NCBI GenBank assembly: GCA_019914995.1
Contig: CM034137.1
Coordinates: 2,852,001 to 2,916,000, forward strand
Direction of reading: 5' to 3'
DNA from: Acanthochlamys bracteata
Lineage: Eukaryota; Streptophyta; Magnoliopsida; Pandanales; Velloziaceae
DNA: 64,000 bases
Position 1 is the first letter of the stretch; the number at the start of each line of letters is the position of its first letter. The notes under the pieces were generated by a model, which was not told where the DNA came from, ran no database searches, and was given only the letters and a program-made list of their open reading frames with translations. Below, piece by piece: positions 16,213 through 31,200 of this stretch. The translations under genes and the position numbers were made by a program.

Positions 16213-19200
16213 ATGGCCAAGCAGCACGAGTTGGTGAACGTTCCTCTCTCCCGTTTCGGTGTTTTGGTTGCACAGCTCGAATCAATTGCTGCTTCTGCAC
16301 GACAGCAGCTACCCGATCCTCTTCTCTGCTTCGATCTGTTGTCAGAACTTGTTACTGCTATCGACGAGGAGCCCAAGGTGAGAATATCTAATCAGTCTTC
16401 TATTTAGTTTAATTCTTTTTTATTTCCTTCACAGTGAAGTTAAGCTAATTGTTCCTGATTTATGAGATTATTTCTTGCAATGCACTTTAGTAAGTCCAGA
16501 TGTATGATTTTTATGATGGCATTATCACATTCCTGCTAACAGATTGATTTTGCACGAATGCTAGAGCTTTTAGCTATAGTAGTCTTTGGGGAACATGCTA
16601 TGCGTGTTACTGCCTGCCAAAGTATATGTTATGGTCATTCCATTAATATATTTTCTTTAAAACTTGTGACAATTAAACTGAAATGTTGAAGGATTTTTGT
16701 TTAAAATGTTAAATAGTCAAGTCCATTATCTAGTAGATGACTCTTCCTTACGCCTTTTTATATGTTATTATATTGATGAAAGTTCTTATTTTTAGGTACA
16801 TTGCTAAACAGCCTCTACTAGGAATCAAATAGTAATGAGATACTATAATTGATGAAATATTATATTCTCTTGACCATATAAAGATGGGAAAAACAATTTT
16901 TAAAACATGTTTTGATTAGTTTAAACAAGATAAGGATACCTTTTTGGGATGTAGAGATGTATATAGTATATTTTGCTTCAGCTTCTATTTTACTTTGATT
17001 TCATAAAAGAAATTGCAACGACAACATTCTTGGATAGCGCATGATTAGGTAATCTTTATTAATTTTGTTCCAAGAAAGAGATATATGCGATGAACGTGTT
17101 AGCCTGAATTGCATCCATTAGTCAAAGGTAATGGTTGTTGTGGACAAAATGCCTTTGATTATCTAGTAATACTATTGTATGAGAGAATGTTAAGGTGTGT
17201 GCAATCTCAACAAAAATTACAACAATGACAACAACAACAACAAAAACAAACTAAGCTTTATCCCACTTGAGTGGGGTCGGCTACATGAATCCGTTTTCTC
17301 CATTCCATTCGATTATAAACCAGATCAAGCGAAAGATTCAACTCCTCTAAATCATTTTGCAAACACCCTAGGCCAAGTTAATAAAAAAAATTAACCAGAT
17401 AATTTTTAAGGTTGAAGCAAGATGTGTCTTTGTGATTCTTCACAACTGTCAGTAGCTATATAGCAAACAAAATGCACCATAAAGGTAGTGTTTTAGAGTG
17501 TTCTTTGAGTTCTTTAAATTCATGCGAAAAGATGACATGTAAAGCATCTGCACAATCCTTGCTTATGTCTTACTCCAAGATGTCTTCGCCTTTACTCTGT
17601 CTCTTAAGGTAGATTTATTATAGTTTGAAGCATTCTTGTCATTTTGTTGAAGTATATAAAATTATCCATACTTGCATTCTTTTCAAAATTGTCTTTGCAT
17701 GTATAATAGAAAGGATGAAGACTTTTTAAGAGGCCTAAATGGAATGAAGTTGTTTCAGTAGATTGATGAATTAGGAAGTATGGAAAATCTGGAAAAAGAT
17801 TCTTGGAATCCTTTTATATGGAGGATTCCTTTTATATGGAGGATTTCTAGATGTTGAGTGCAAAAATATTCTTTAGAAAGTATAATAGGTGTGATTTGGG
17901 AATGAATTATTCACTGAAGTGATCCTTCTTACACTTGATAGTGGCATTGACTACAAAAGGTGGTACTGTTAAAAAAAAAGGAAGATAAAAGAAATTTCCC
18001 GAGAGCTGAGTGGTCGATCATAGTTAGATTTTTCAATATTTTGATACCAATGCTATAATACAGAAGTATTTCTTTTAAAATGGCCTTTGTTCGACTTAAA
18101 CCTGGTTGTAAAATTTTATATTTATATCATTATTCTTTTTTGTAACAAGAGCATGCATTCATCTCCTTTGGAATAACATTGTATACTCTAGTAAAGTTTA
18201 AAGAGTGGTGTGAATTGGTATTATGTAATTGGTTATTGAATTCTGTGACTTGTGCATGTAGCTGCAGACACGTTTTATATAGTGCTTCTCACTGTTTAGG
18301 AATCTGTACTTCAATGGCAAAGGAAATGTGAGGATGCTCTCTATCATCTGCTTATACTTGGGGCTCGACGTCCTGTCAGGGGTCTAGCTTCGGTGGCAAT
18401 GGTGAAAGTCATTACCCAGGGTGATGTTATATCAATTTATTCTAGGGCAAGCAGCTTGCAAGGATGGCTTGCTGATGGAAAACGAACTGAGGTTCTATCT
18501 TGCACAGGTTTAAATGCTAATTGTTATCTCTTCAGTAAAATTTTGACACTGTATATCTGAAAATTATGCTTGCTCGAAATAGCTTGTCTTGAACCCTTGA
18601 AAGAGTATTTACTTTTGAATTATGAGCTTTGAATATGAAAACCAAATGGTTCAAGTTGATCTGTACTATTGAAATGCTTATGAACTAGCTTCTTTTTCTT
18701 TTTTGGATTATTGAAGGTAATATATACTATAAGATATGCTATACTGAATCCAAGTTTTTAAATGTTGTTAAATTCATATTGCCGAAAATTTTCATTTATC
18801 ATGCGCATTTTAGCATTACATATCCATTTCCCAACATCTCAATGGGCAATTAAATTTTGTAGATCCAAATTTCAGTTGAAGTAGTGTAAAACGACTTCAA
18901 TGGTTCTGATTTTGATTTGAAGCTTAAAATTTGAAAAGAAACTTGTAAAATCCATAATCAATATTTGTTACATAAAAATTGAGGAGTGTAATTTGCTATT
19001 TTGAAATGTTAGCATTTTGGATGTAAATCATTTTTGTGGTATATGTGACTTATACGAACCCATGATTTCACAATGAGGGGTTAAAGTATTTGGCTTTTCA
19101 CCTGAGGTTGCTCAAGCAACTTGGTTCAATCAAAAGCTGACACAAAATGCAATTCCAATCCACAAACTAGACTAACGTATTTAACACCACCAAGTTTAAA

Positions 19201-22200
19201 CAAGTCCAAGCCAAGTATATCAATTGTAGTCAGTCTCCATTTGACACAATTGAAACACATCCTTAGTTCAATTCAAAGTCATCATATGTGGACTCATCAA
19301 AGTTCTCTCTTGTATATTATCGTCCTTGGAACTTTTCAATCTGTTAGTTTGACTTGCATTCATCAAAGTTCTTCTTATTAGCACTGTTATTTCAATCTGT
19401 TAGTTTGATTTTCACATCATGCTTGCAGGTGCAGCACAGTGTTTAGGTGAACTATATAGCTCCTTTGGGCGTAGAATTACATCAGGCTTGATCGAAACTA
19501 CACATGTCGTTTCAAAATTGATGAAGTTTCATGATGTAAAGAAATCTCTTACTTATGATAATTTCCTCTTTTGCTTTAATTTGCAGTCCATATCCTGCAT
19601 AATTATTATTTTCTTTAATATGCAACATATATGATGGTTTATACTTCATCAATGGATGTCATCCTAGACTGAATACATGATGCCTTTGAGATGTATTTGC
19701 ATTAGTATTTTGATTCTTGACTTGTTTATGGAAGAGGACTCTCTCTCTGAAATCATAACTGCTAGCCTGCCTCCTCTTCCCAGTCTTGTATTCTTTAACA
19801 TGATGCTTATCATTTTTTTGTCCATTCCGTATCATTGTGCCTGTGACTTTTTTTGTGTTCTTTCCTTGCTAAATTTTAAATTCCAAAAATTGGTGACTCT
19901 CCCATCATGCATCCATTGCTTTCTTTATATTATTGATCATCACAGTTTGTTGTTAATATGACTTACTTTTCTCTTTCTATTGATTTAGGATTTTGTGAGA
20001 CAAGATGCTTTGCAAATGCTTGAGAATGCAATAGAAGGGTCAGGTGGAAATGGTGCATCAGCAGCTTATTCAGAAGCATTTCGAATTATTACCAAAGTTG
20101 GTTGCATTGACAAATCACATATAGTTAGGCTTGCATCAGCAAGATGCTTGAAGGCATTTGCTGGCATAGGCGGACCAGGATTGGGAGCTTCTGAAATTGA
20201 AACTTGTATTGTTCATTGCTTAAAGGTTGCTATATACCCAAGTTTTAGTTTCTTTCTTTTGTTTTCTGAACTTCTCCTCCTCTTAAATAACCATTTTTTA
20301 CTATCAACTTTGACCCTGTCACTTCTCTTAACCTGATCAGGCTCTGGAGGATCCCGTATCATGTGTTAAGGATGCTTTTGCTGAAGCTCTAGGAGCATTG
20401 CTTGCTCTTGCAATCAATGCTGATGTAAAGGTATATAGAGCATAGTGGAAGCTTATGTATCCTTTTACTCTATCCAATATTCAATTGACAGTTTTACCTA
20501 CGAGTATCTTTTATAATGAAACAGAAGGTTAAAAGTTCTTCTCTTCCTGCAAAAAGATTTGAGGACGGATTGCAGAAGCATTTAATAGGTCCATTTACTA
20601 GAGGTAGGCACCCTTTTTTTTGTGACTTCCTTCATTGCATTCTGATCTGTCAGTTTGTGATTACCGACTCTGAGACAGCTTGTTTCTGGTGTTTGGGGTG
20701 CTTGTTTAGTAGTTTGAGTTTTATGTGGTTATTAAATGCTGGTCTTTACTTAATGTGTATGGAGGCTTTGACTTCTTCTGCTCTCAATTTTATTATGCTT
20801 TCTGTTCTTGCTTTTAGTATGGTATTGGTATTACTAAAAGTCAAAAGTCTAGTATTGGTATTACTAATTTTACTATGCTTCTTCTGCTCTCAATTTTACT
20901 ATGCTTTTTGTTCTTGCTTTTAGTATGGTATTGGAATTACTAATAAATGTTAGATATGCTTCCTTGTGTTCTCATACTTTTGTCACTTCATTTGTTTAAC
21001 TCCTCTGTGGTTGTTTATCAAGTATCATTTGCTCATTGTATGCTAGACTCTTTGGTTTCCATACTCTAGGCCGTGACTTATGGATACATTCCTGCAGTTT
21101 AGATAAGCCTCTCAACCAGTTTGCATTATGGAATTTGTACATGAGGCCATCAATTTTGTTGGTAAAGCATGTGGTTATGATGTGATTTTGAATACCTCTA
21201 ACAGCCAAGTTCATTGACGTATAATTCTTGGATTGCTTCCAAACTTATCATCATGTAGTGCTTTATAAGTTGTTGCTAGTTATTGTATGGTGAGGGATAA
21301 TCTTAATCTAGCTGAGGCGCACATTCGCTGCCATTCACCTCAATAAAAGGGGCTTAACTTATAGGATACAGACTTATGTATATTATGTTTGAGGGTAATC
21401 CTAATAGGAGTCATCGATATCTTCTCCTTGATTAACGGGCTATATGAACTAAACTTTGTAAAGGGTACAGTAATCAACTTATAGCTTCTTAACAAAGTTT
21501 GCTTCTTAGTCTCTACCGAAATATCTGAATGCAACATATGCATTTGCTTTTGATGTTTTATGATGTTGTTATGGTTGAAACTTGAGACAAGATATACAAA
21601 AGTAACTTCCATGCCAATTGCCCTTACTTAGAACCATGACAATGGAAACATAACAATGCGGTTTTCTTAGAATGGTCAATTGACTCAACACAAGAGTAGC
21701 ATAGATGGTACTGTACATATATCTTCTGTTAAGTTCAAGGTTTAAAATCCTACTTAGCCAGGCTTGGAACAGGTTGAGTTGATCCGGCACTGGTTTAACA
21801 GAAACAGAGCAGTTCAGCCAGAATACTCAACTGCCCTAGGAAAAGCCCAAACCGAGTCTGGACCGCTCGAACCGAGTGATTCTCCTATGTGCCCTTGGAA
21901 CCTTTTCCTTCTCTCTCTCTCTCTCTCTCTCTTCCTTCTATTCTTTTTCTCTTCCTGTTTCCTACCAACAACTCTTCCCTCATTTTCCTCGGTCTCGTCT
22001 CTCCCCCCTTGACACCAAAAAAGTTCTATTGTTTTTTAATTTTTATAATTTTGCTTTTCATTCTTTGAGTTTTGTTGTTTTACTCTGTTTTATATTTTAA
22101 TTTCTGTAATTAAAAAAATTCCCCCTTTTTCTCTTCTCCTGTTAATTTTACTTTCCTTTTCTGTTTTTTGTTCCTTTTTTTTGAAGAACTAAATATCTAT

Positions 22201-25200
22201 TAAAAACAATGAAAATGTTGTTTTTAAACATGTTGGTGCATTGTTTTGCGTGTTCGGGTCGCAATTGTAATGGTTATTTATGAGCTCTCAGCTTGTATTT
22301 GTCTTAAAACCTTGTTCATTGCTAGAGTTTCCCATGGTCTGCTTGCAGCAAAGAATTAATGGTGTTCGTTGAACTAAAGCATCACTATTTTGTATGAATG
22401 TGTGCATGTCTTGAAAGGGATTGAAATAGTATTTCTTGATAAACATTTTACTTTAAAGCACTTCTGAATTGATTGATGGTGAAATGATGGACAATGCCAA
22501 TCTGCATCGTAAGTGAATTATAACAATTGTGAGGATTTGAATCATCCAGATTTGCACTATTCAATCAGAACAAGCTGGCAGTAGCTGCTCAATTGAGGAT
22601 GCACTGATCCCCATGCAGTTTTTTTGTTCTCCTCCCTACTTAAGCTATTTGGTTTTGTGATGTACAAATTTTAAGTTATTTAGTTTTAAATCTTACCTTT
22701 CAGCTGACGTAATAGGAGTTGTTTAAACAGACATCTTTTTTTGTTGGTACTACTCATTCTGCGATGAGCACTTTTAGTATGTATCAACTTCCTACCATGT
22801 ACTAGTATGCAATCTGGCATAGTTGTCATGACATCCCTTTGAATTCATAGTTGCGGAGATGTTGTTGTGTGCTTGTTCTGCTAATGTTTTACAGGTTCCT
22901 GCATCAGCATATAAACTGGAAGACTTCTTGTCAAATGTAGTCAGACCATACTAAGCAGCACATGAAATTCCTTTACGTTCTTTTGAGAATATTGTTTTCA
23001 CTAGTCTTTAAATGCAATCTTTGGTTGCATTCGCTGATGGGTTTTTAAGGAAACAGCTACTTTAAACTATTGTTTGCTCATATTTTACTGGCTTATACAC
23101 CTTCGATGTATTTATGTTGCAGCAAGTGGAGCTCGTGCTAAGGACTTGCGTGTCGGGCTAGCATTGTCTTGGGTATTTTTTCTTCAGGTTGATTCCTTGA
23201 TTCTATGGATTGATGTGATCTTTCATACATCTTGTGTTCATACAACTCGTGCTTAATATGTTTCTCTGATTTTGCACGAGTGATATTCTTTCATTCCAAG
23301 TGATATTCAATAATTTGTATATTTCCAACTCATTCTTACCATTTTATTTTATTTGTCCAAACTCTTAATCATGCAATTTATATATGTTTTGTTTCGAATT
23401 TTTACTATTTTTTTCTCGATTTTGAGTATGCCCATGGAAATTTATAGGTATTTAAACTATAACCAAGTAAAAGATTACAGATGCAATTGTATCTTTAGTT
23501 AACGGCACGATAAAAAAATTTGATGTTCTTCTAAGCCCTAGTAAACTATTATAAAATTCAGCTACACTTTTAGCTTGTTATGGTGGTGATGCGGTGATAA
23601 CCTCAATTAGTTTTTTAAGTACTATCCTGTTGGAAATCTTGTGGTGCAGGTGAGTTACCTAAAGTATTGTCTCCCAGAGAGTGAACTCCAGAGTTATGCC
23701 CTACAAGTCTTGGACTTGCTCCAAGGGAATGCTCACAACAATTCACATGCAATGGTATTTCTTTCGACTTTGATACGTTATGCAGACTAAGAATTCTTCT
23801 GAAGTATGTGAGCGTCATAGTTAGATTACAAATAATATGCACTTATGGGATAATTGTTGTAATTTTTTGATTTAAAAGTTTGTGTAGGTTTCATTTATGG
23901 TATACCCTGATTAACTGCTGAAGCAGCTGCATCTCATTCATATTGGTATAATGTGTTAGGTGTAGAAGCTAACTTTATGATTTAGTTCTTTCCATGTGTG
24001 GGGACTGACAAATTTATAACATCCAAGAATACACTAAAAAGAATAATTGTATCCTACAACTTAATTGTCCAAGCAATTAAGTATGCAACAACTGTAGGAA
24101 ACAAGAATAAGAGTCTAAATGATGACGCCACTAGAAAGCTTATTTCAACGATTCTCAGCCTACATGACGGTTTCTTTCCTCCTGAAATCTCTCAGTCTTG
24201 GGATAGTGGAGCAAGATATTTGAATTTTCTGTCACTACAGAATATCCACTGGATTAGTGAAATTGATTAAGTTTCTAATTTAGAGGCATCTAAAGTAGGG
24301 TAGCTTTTTTGGCTCTTCATGAAAAGGCAAGTGTTTTCATTTAAACCTTGAGAGGTGCCACTTTATCCCAACCAATCTGCCAATGGGTCTAATTTGGAGT
24401 TCCTTTGGCCAATGTATGTTGTGTGCACTTACTGAGGTTGAGCTGGAGTTACTTTGAGTGTGAACAACTTATGTGAAGCTAGACTCACCTGAAGCATCTT
24501 AACCTGGAATTTGCCACCATGGACTGCAATTGCTTGCTATTGAAGATTTTGAGTATCCATTCTCATGTATATTTTATTGCCAAAGGAAACCGGGGGTGTA
24601 TTGATACCTGGGGAAGTCTAGTTGTAGTTGCCCATCTATGCTACAGAAACTTATTTATCACTTTTAAGAATAATGAATAATAGATACTTATGTTAATGGT
24701 TTATAGTGTCTATTGACAATTTCATACCTGAAGAATAGTGTATCGAGCTGAATGTGCCTTACTTTTGTTGGAGAGCAATTACATTTGTAACTGAGAAAAG
24801 TTGGGGTCAAATATTTCATTACAGAAAGTAATTTAACATTTTACTAACTTGTTCTTCTCCTTGATGGCCTATGTTAATTAAATATGAAGGCATGTGTTTT
24901 GTACATACTTCGAGTTGGTGTGACTGATCAGATGACTGAACCTATTCAAAGGAGTTTCTTGGTTCTTCTAGCTAAAAAGGTTTGCTAAGACTTTATTCTG
25001 GTTATATGAAAAAAACTTATATGGTGCTCAAATCTCCTCACTCTTCCATCCTGCAATGTCATTGTTTTTCAGCTGGAATCTTTTGATTATAGTGCCCCTG
25101 TTGGAGTTGCTATATTGCGAATCCTCTCATATCTTTTGACAACTTTAGGCGAGGTACATGTGCTACACCTAAGGACATCCTTTTTTGAAACCGTTATGCG

Positions 25201-28200
25201 TAACATTAGGGAAAGTCCTGTACATATTCTTACCTTCGGTTTCTGCACAAATAGGTGGCTTTGGCCTTTTAATTCTCACATAATCTGTGATCCATTGAAG
25301 ACGATATATCTATTCTTTCATTAAAACTTTCATGGTGCTTGCTTAGTCTTTTTGTTTATACCTATAAACTAGAATTTGTTTCTTTAGACCTGGAAATTGT
25401 GAAAGCTTTATGTTGTTGTTGTTAATCTGTAGAATTAATGTGATTTGAGTAGGTTTCTGGATTGGCATTCTGCAGGTCCCGATTGAGTTCAAAGAGGTTC
25501 TTGATGACACAGTAGTTGCAGCTCTATCCAATTCTTCAACTCATGTAAAGCCTCTCTAACTCAGTCATTAGTTTATTTAGTTATTATTTGTTATAAATCT
25601 GCTGAGTTCTGTTGAAGCCATTGGCAATCACTTTATATGTTTGCATGACTTTGCCTATAAATTAAGTAGGTTTTTTGACTACCATACTTTTGCTTTGAGC
25701 TATGGGTTTTAGATAAAATTGCATAATTAAGCAACGTCACCAGATTATCCGATGCTTTCTGCTTTTGGTCTTAAAACGCCCTCCGGATTAAACCAATGTC
25801 TTTTGACATTAGCAAAATTTTGCTTTAGGCTTCAATTTTGCAGAAGTCAGGCCTACGTTTTGGAAGGAACTTTGATGGATTGTCTCTCATGCATTTCATT
25901 TGTTGCTATTTCCCTTTTCCCCATGGAGATACGAGGGAACTGATTTGTTGGTGTATTCAAAATTGTGAAGAAATAAATGGACAAGCAACTACATCTGAAA
26001 AGAGGTTCTAGAATAAGAGGAAGTTTTATCTTCTGAGTTTATCTTTTTTTGGGTATTGTTAAAACTATATTTAGATACTGCATTAGGTTCTTAGGCTTTA
26101 TATGTAGGAGGGAAAGGAAATAGTGAATGCATGACAGTAGATGGAACCAATATCCAGTGTGCAAGTGGAAATCAAAGTGGTGTGCAACTTGCACCTAACT
26201 GATGGTTTTGATGTTTATCAAATTTAGCAATGCTATTTTTTAGATACGAAGACCTAGTATTTTTGCTGTACAAAAGTTATCAAGGGACTGTTTTATGCGT
26301 TAGCAATTGTAAAATGTTTGGCTTCTGCTTGGACAGTACATATAACTGATAACTCTTAAACCAGGTAATCTATTCCTTGATTATGGAACTTGTGATCACA
26401 CATTGCTAATTTTGTTAACCTATTGGGTTTGAGTAGGTTCCTTGGGATGACTATACATGGCAAAGGTTTTAATATTAGTTGAGGTACACTGACCCTTCAT
26501 TTTGCACAAGAAACCTCAGGGATCTCATACTTCATTTCTTTCTTAAACATGGCTTGTATAGGTACGCGTAGAAGCTGCTCTGGTGTTACGAGCATTGGCA
26601 GAGATTGATCCTACCTGTGTAGGAGGCTTAATTTCATATGGCGTTACAACTTTACATGCTTTGAGAGAAAGTGCAGCAGTTGGAAAGGTAGTGCTCTCTG
26701 TCATATGATGCGATAAGCTTACTGTATGAGTTGTAATATTCCATTTCTAATGTAATTGTTCCTAGTTTGTTGTGTTCTTTATTATTGTGTTAATAAAAGA
26801 AGCAGACTCCTCAAATTTGACTCAATTTGTGTAAATTACCCTGTTGCTATTGAGTGCGAATTAAGATATTTATCAAAGACTTTGGATATTTTTATCCTAG
26901 TTTCTTATGTTTTGTTAGAATAACTACTCGTAGAATATCACGTAGGTAGCTCTCTTGATGAGATGTTACTATTGTATAGACGCCCCCGCCCCCCACCCCC
27001 CCCAACCCCCCAACCAACACACACACACACGCACTCACACACACACAAAAGTTGTAGTTGCCACATGTAATCATGAGACATGTTCCTCACAGGATGTATG
27101 AATATTTGATGGTTTCACAGTACCATGTTTTGTTTTCCCAAACACTCTTCGCTGTGTTTGCACTATTTCATTTTTCTTTAAGATTTTTAAGACTTCATCA
27201 ACTGTATGACTGTGATCTCATAGGCAGCGAAGTTTTGTAGTTCTAATTCTGATTGTGGAAACTGTGTAGGACTCTAGGGAAGTCGATGTATTAATATATC
27301 GTTACTAGAAATCGTATAAACCTTTATACTTTGCAGATTTTTGTCTTTCATTTCCCAAACCATGTTTCCCAAACACTCTTCGCTCTGTTTGCACTATTTC
27401 ATTAAGATTTTTAGGACTTCATCAACTGTATGACTGTGATCCTATAGGCAGCGAAGTTTTGTAGTTCTAATTCTGATTGTGGAAACTGTGTAGGACTCTA
27501 GGGTAGTCGATTAATATATAGTTACTAGAAATCCTATAAACCTTTATACTTTGCAGAATTTTGTCTTTCATTTCCTCTTGAGGTTTGTTTCTTTAAAACT
27601 TTATCTCTGATGAAAATATAAAGATCTCTTTCATTTCTCATGCAGGGAAATAATTTTAGTTTGGATCTTGATTCTCTGCATGGGCAAGCTACTGTTATTG
27701 CTGCTCTTGTGTCTATATCCCCAAAGCTAGTTCTTGGATACCCTTCAAGGTGAATCTGTTAAGTGCTTGTTTGGATACCATACATTAAAGTTTGAATATA
27801 TTCTTTTTTGGTGGATGCTTATTAATTTCTGAGTCACTTTTCTGACCTAGGTTCATAGTTATTATCCATACATTCTTTAGCCATGTTAGGCATCACTAAA
27901 AGCTTCTTTTTGGGCTTTTTAAGCTAAAAGTGATACCTGGCACTGTAGAACATTTTTTAAAAAAAATTGAAGGGCATGGGTAAGTTGTACGCCTTAAAAT
28001 AATTGTTGTACAAGCTCCTTTTTCAAAAAGCAATGAAAAAAATTCCTGAAAAGCTCCTTTTTTTAAAAAAAAGGACTCTACTTTTTCAGCTATTCCAAAC
28101 ATGACCTTCATTTAGTTTCCTTAATGGATACGCTATATTTGCTTTTTCTTAAGCGACAATACCAAATTGTTAAATTTATTATATTTTACTAGTAATTCAA

Positions 28201-31200
28201 TGAACTAGGAAATGCTTTTCCTTCTTGTATTAAGACAAATGTTTGACCCGTCTTTTGAGTATCTTGGAGCTTAAGTGTGTTGTTTCTTTGTTTAGAAATT
28301 TCTTTATTTTAAATTATACAGAACATTCCCGCACGCTCAGTTTCAGTTTCGATTACGCTTAGTTTTCTGAGCTCCATCACAACTTGCTAGAAATCCATCA
28401 GAATCTTGTCTGAAAGAATGCCTTACTAAAAGAGTAAGCCATACTTTGAGAAAGAGTGCAATTTGAATATACTCCAGTTCATTTTTTAGTTTCAGGGAAA
28501 TTTATGGATGCTTTCTGAATCATCTTCATGTTTAAGGATTCTTTACTACTGAGGTGTGATGTTATAGCTTTCTGTGATATTAGTTGTGCTAAGTATAGAT
28601 TTTTCTCAAACCTGCCCTTTATTCCTGAAGGGCAGTACAGATTTTCATTACACACAAATAAATGGCAAATGTCAATGCAAGTTATTGCAATATGACCTAA
28701 TGCATCACTTATTCCTCCTGCAAGCTGAACGATGTCTGAAATTCACTTGCCGGCGTCCATTTCTCCATTGCAGTGCTCATAACTCTAGTCTATATACTGG
28801 GATTAGTTATATTCAAGAGCTAATTCAATAGAGAACCAAGCAATTGGCATCACACCTTATTATTATTAAATCGTGCATTCACGAAATTATTTCTTTGGAT
28901 GATGAAATCCGAAAGTTCGGTCTGTTCAGAGACTTGATTGAACTTTTCTTTCAGTTGAGGGACATTCTAATTCATTTTATATTATTGATGCACTAATCTT
29001 TGTGAAGGTCAAAACCAATAGTTCCTATATACTATGCTCTACAAAATCATAAACATAGACTTCTTGTAAAGCGCAAGTTCTGATTTGGTATATATTATGC
29101 TACAGATTGCCGAAATCTGTCTTTGAAGTTTTAAAGAAAATGCTGACCGAATTTAGCCGGCTTCCAGCAGCTGCAAGTGTGGAAAAAGAAGCTGGCTGGC
29201 TACTTTTGGCTTCTCTTATATCATCAATGCCTGGGGAGGTATGCATCGGTTCTCAGACGTGTATATAATGATGCTCTCAGACGTGTATATTTTAATGATG
29301 CTATCTGCTTAATGTATTTCATCATAAACACAGGTACTCAACGACCAGATTTTTGATGTACTTTTATTGTGGGCTGGTCCTTTTGTAGGAGATCCTGAAT
29401 TTCATATTAGCAGAATGCAAGATTTGAGTTCTGAAGTTCGGTGAGTTAGAGCTTTTTCCCTATGTAACAGTATGTTTCTGTGAGTTTTGCCTGTTGTGAT
29501 TACGCAACAGTATGTAAGCACGCACGAGGATTGACAGATGTTTCCTTCTATATTATGAGATCAATTGAGTAGTAATTTTTAAGACGTAGGCTTCTGCTGG
29601 AAACTCTTGGAACTTTATCAATTTCATTGTTATGGGTTCTGGAAAACACTTTTGGCAATTCCAATGGTCGGATATTATTGTCATATCCTTGAGACATGTT
29701 GGCATCTCATTGCCGATGCAAGGAGACTGATACCTGACTAGGCTCCTCCTTTTCACTGTTTAAGTTAATTTAGGGATGGTTATTCAATGATGGGGAAGGA
29801 AATGGAGGTGCAGTATGTTGTGATGGGTACTTGATATATGTTGATTCTATGATGCTGGGTCTGCATTGGAGACTATCAATTTCATTTCTGTGCTGTTTTG
29901 GAAAAGGAAGCTGTAGCATCATTTTGGTTCCTGGTTTACTGGAGTTTGTCTTCCCATGGTTATCTCCTTCTAATGTTTCTAAAGTTGGAAGAATAGACTG
30001 CTCATATGTTAAGCCTAATGTAGGGGTGGCAAAAATCGACCCGACCCGAAAAGGTCGGGTTCGGGTCAAGCCTTAGACGGGTTTGGGTCGATTTCGGGTC
30101 GACCCGAAAATGACCCGAAAAATTTAAACGGGTTCGGGTCGGATTCGGGTTGACTCGAAAATGACCCATTTAACTATTTATATAGTATATATTATTTAAA
30201 AATTAGAAAAAAATAGCAAAAAATTTGAATTTAATTTGTATATATATATATATTTAATTTATCTTAATTTTAACTAATTTTTATTTAATTTATAAATTTG
30301 TCAAAATTAATATTTTTTTTTTAAATACATCATAATTAATAATTTTGATATATTATTATTAAAAATTAATATTTATAATTTTTATTTAATAATTTAATTA
30401 TTAAATGGGTCGACCCGAGTTTGACCTGGTTATAAATAGGTTGGGTTAGGGTTGACAATTTTGACCCATATAAATAAACGGGTCGGGTTAGGGTTGAACA
30501 TTTTTGACCCGGTTATTATATGGGTCGATCCGGAATCGACCCATAAACCCATATTGCCACCCCTAGCCTAATGGTGAACAGAAATGGACTTTGCATTTTG
30601 TTGGCCGGGCTACTTTCTTGGGTCAACCCCACATAGTTGCACTTGGGAGGCTAGAAGTGAGCCCCTGTGGGAGTCCCAATTATAGGCTTGAGTGAAGTTT
30701 GAGTTGCCAGATTGGGTTGGCTGCAGTCTAGGAGGGGGAGCCGTCCCCCCTTATCTCCGACCAATCCCTTTACATGATATAAGCTCTGCACACCCTCTAA
30801 GAAGATAAAGATAAATGTTATGTATGTTACAGCATAAAGTACATTTAGCATGTCTTTTAGGTATTTGGTAGTTAAACTGACTGTTGAAGGATCAATTCAT
30901 ACGTCTGTACTTTTTCTATTGGTATTTTTCATATTTTTATATCATAAATTATGAATTTTCTCCTTTTAGTTGTCTTTGGTATTTTCTTAATTAAGTATTG
31001 TCTTGATTTTTCTAACCACAAAAATTGAGCTTTTAATGCATTTTGTTAATTATTGTAAGAGTAGTTGGTAATTCATTTAGAAATTTTTGAAAAGTTTTTT
31101 TTCTTTGAAATTATAATGGTAGAATTTATTGAAGTATGGCATCACCAGTATCTGTTGTTACCTTTTTAGTTTTGTCTTTGTTCACTCTTCTATTTATTCC

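Noticed and set aside
17197-17394. 65-aa asparagine/lysine-rich open frame
   Set aside because: Translation of the SINE-like repeat and its triplet run on the antisense side.
23998-24270. 90-aa open frame inside SWEETIE intron 8
   Set aside because: No recognisable family. Skipping it gives the conserved SWEETIE reading, so it is not an exon.
29831-30076. Overlapping open frames on both strands in SWEETIE intron 15
   Set aside because: Partly inside the hAT MITE and with no domain; treated as intron sequence.
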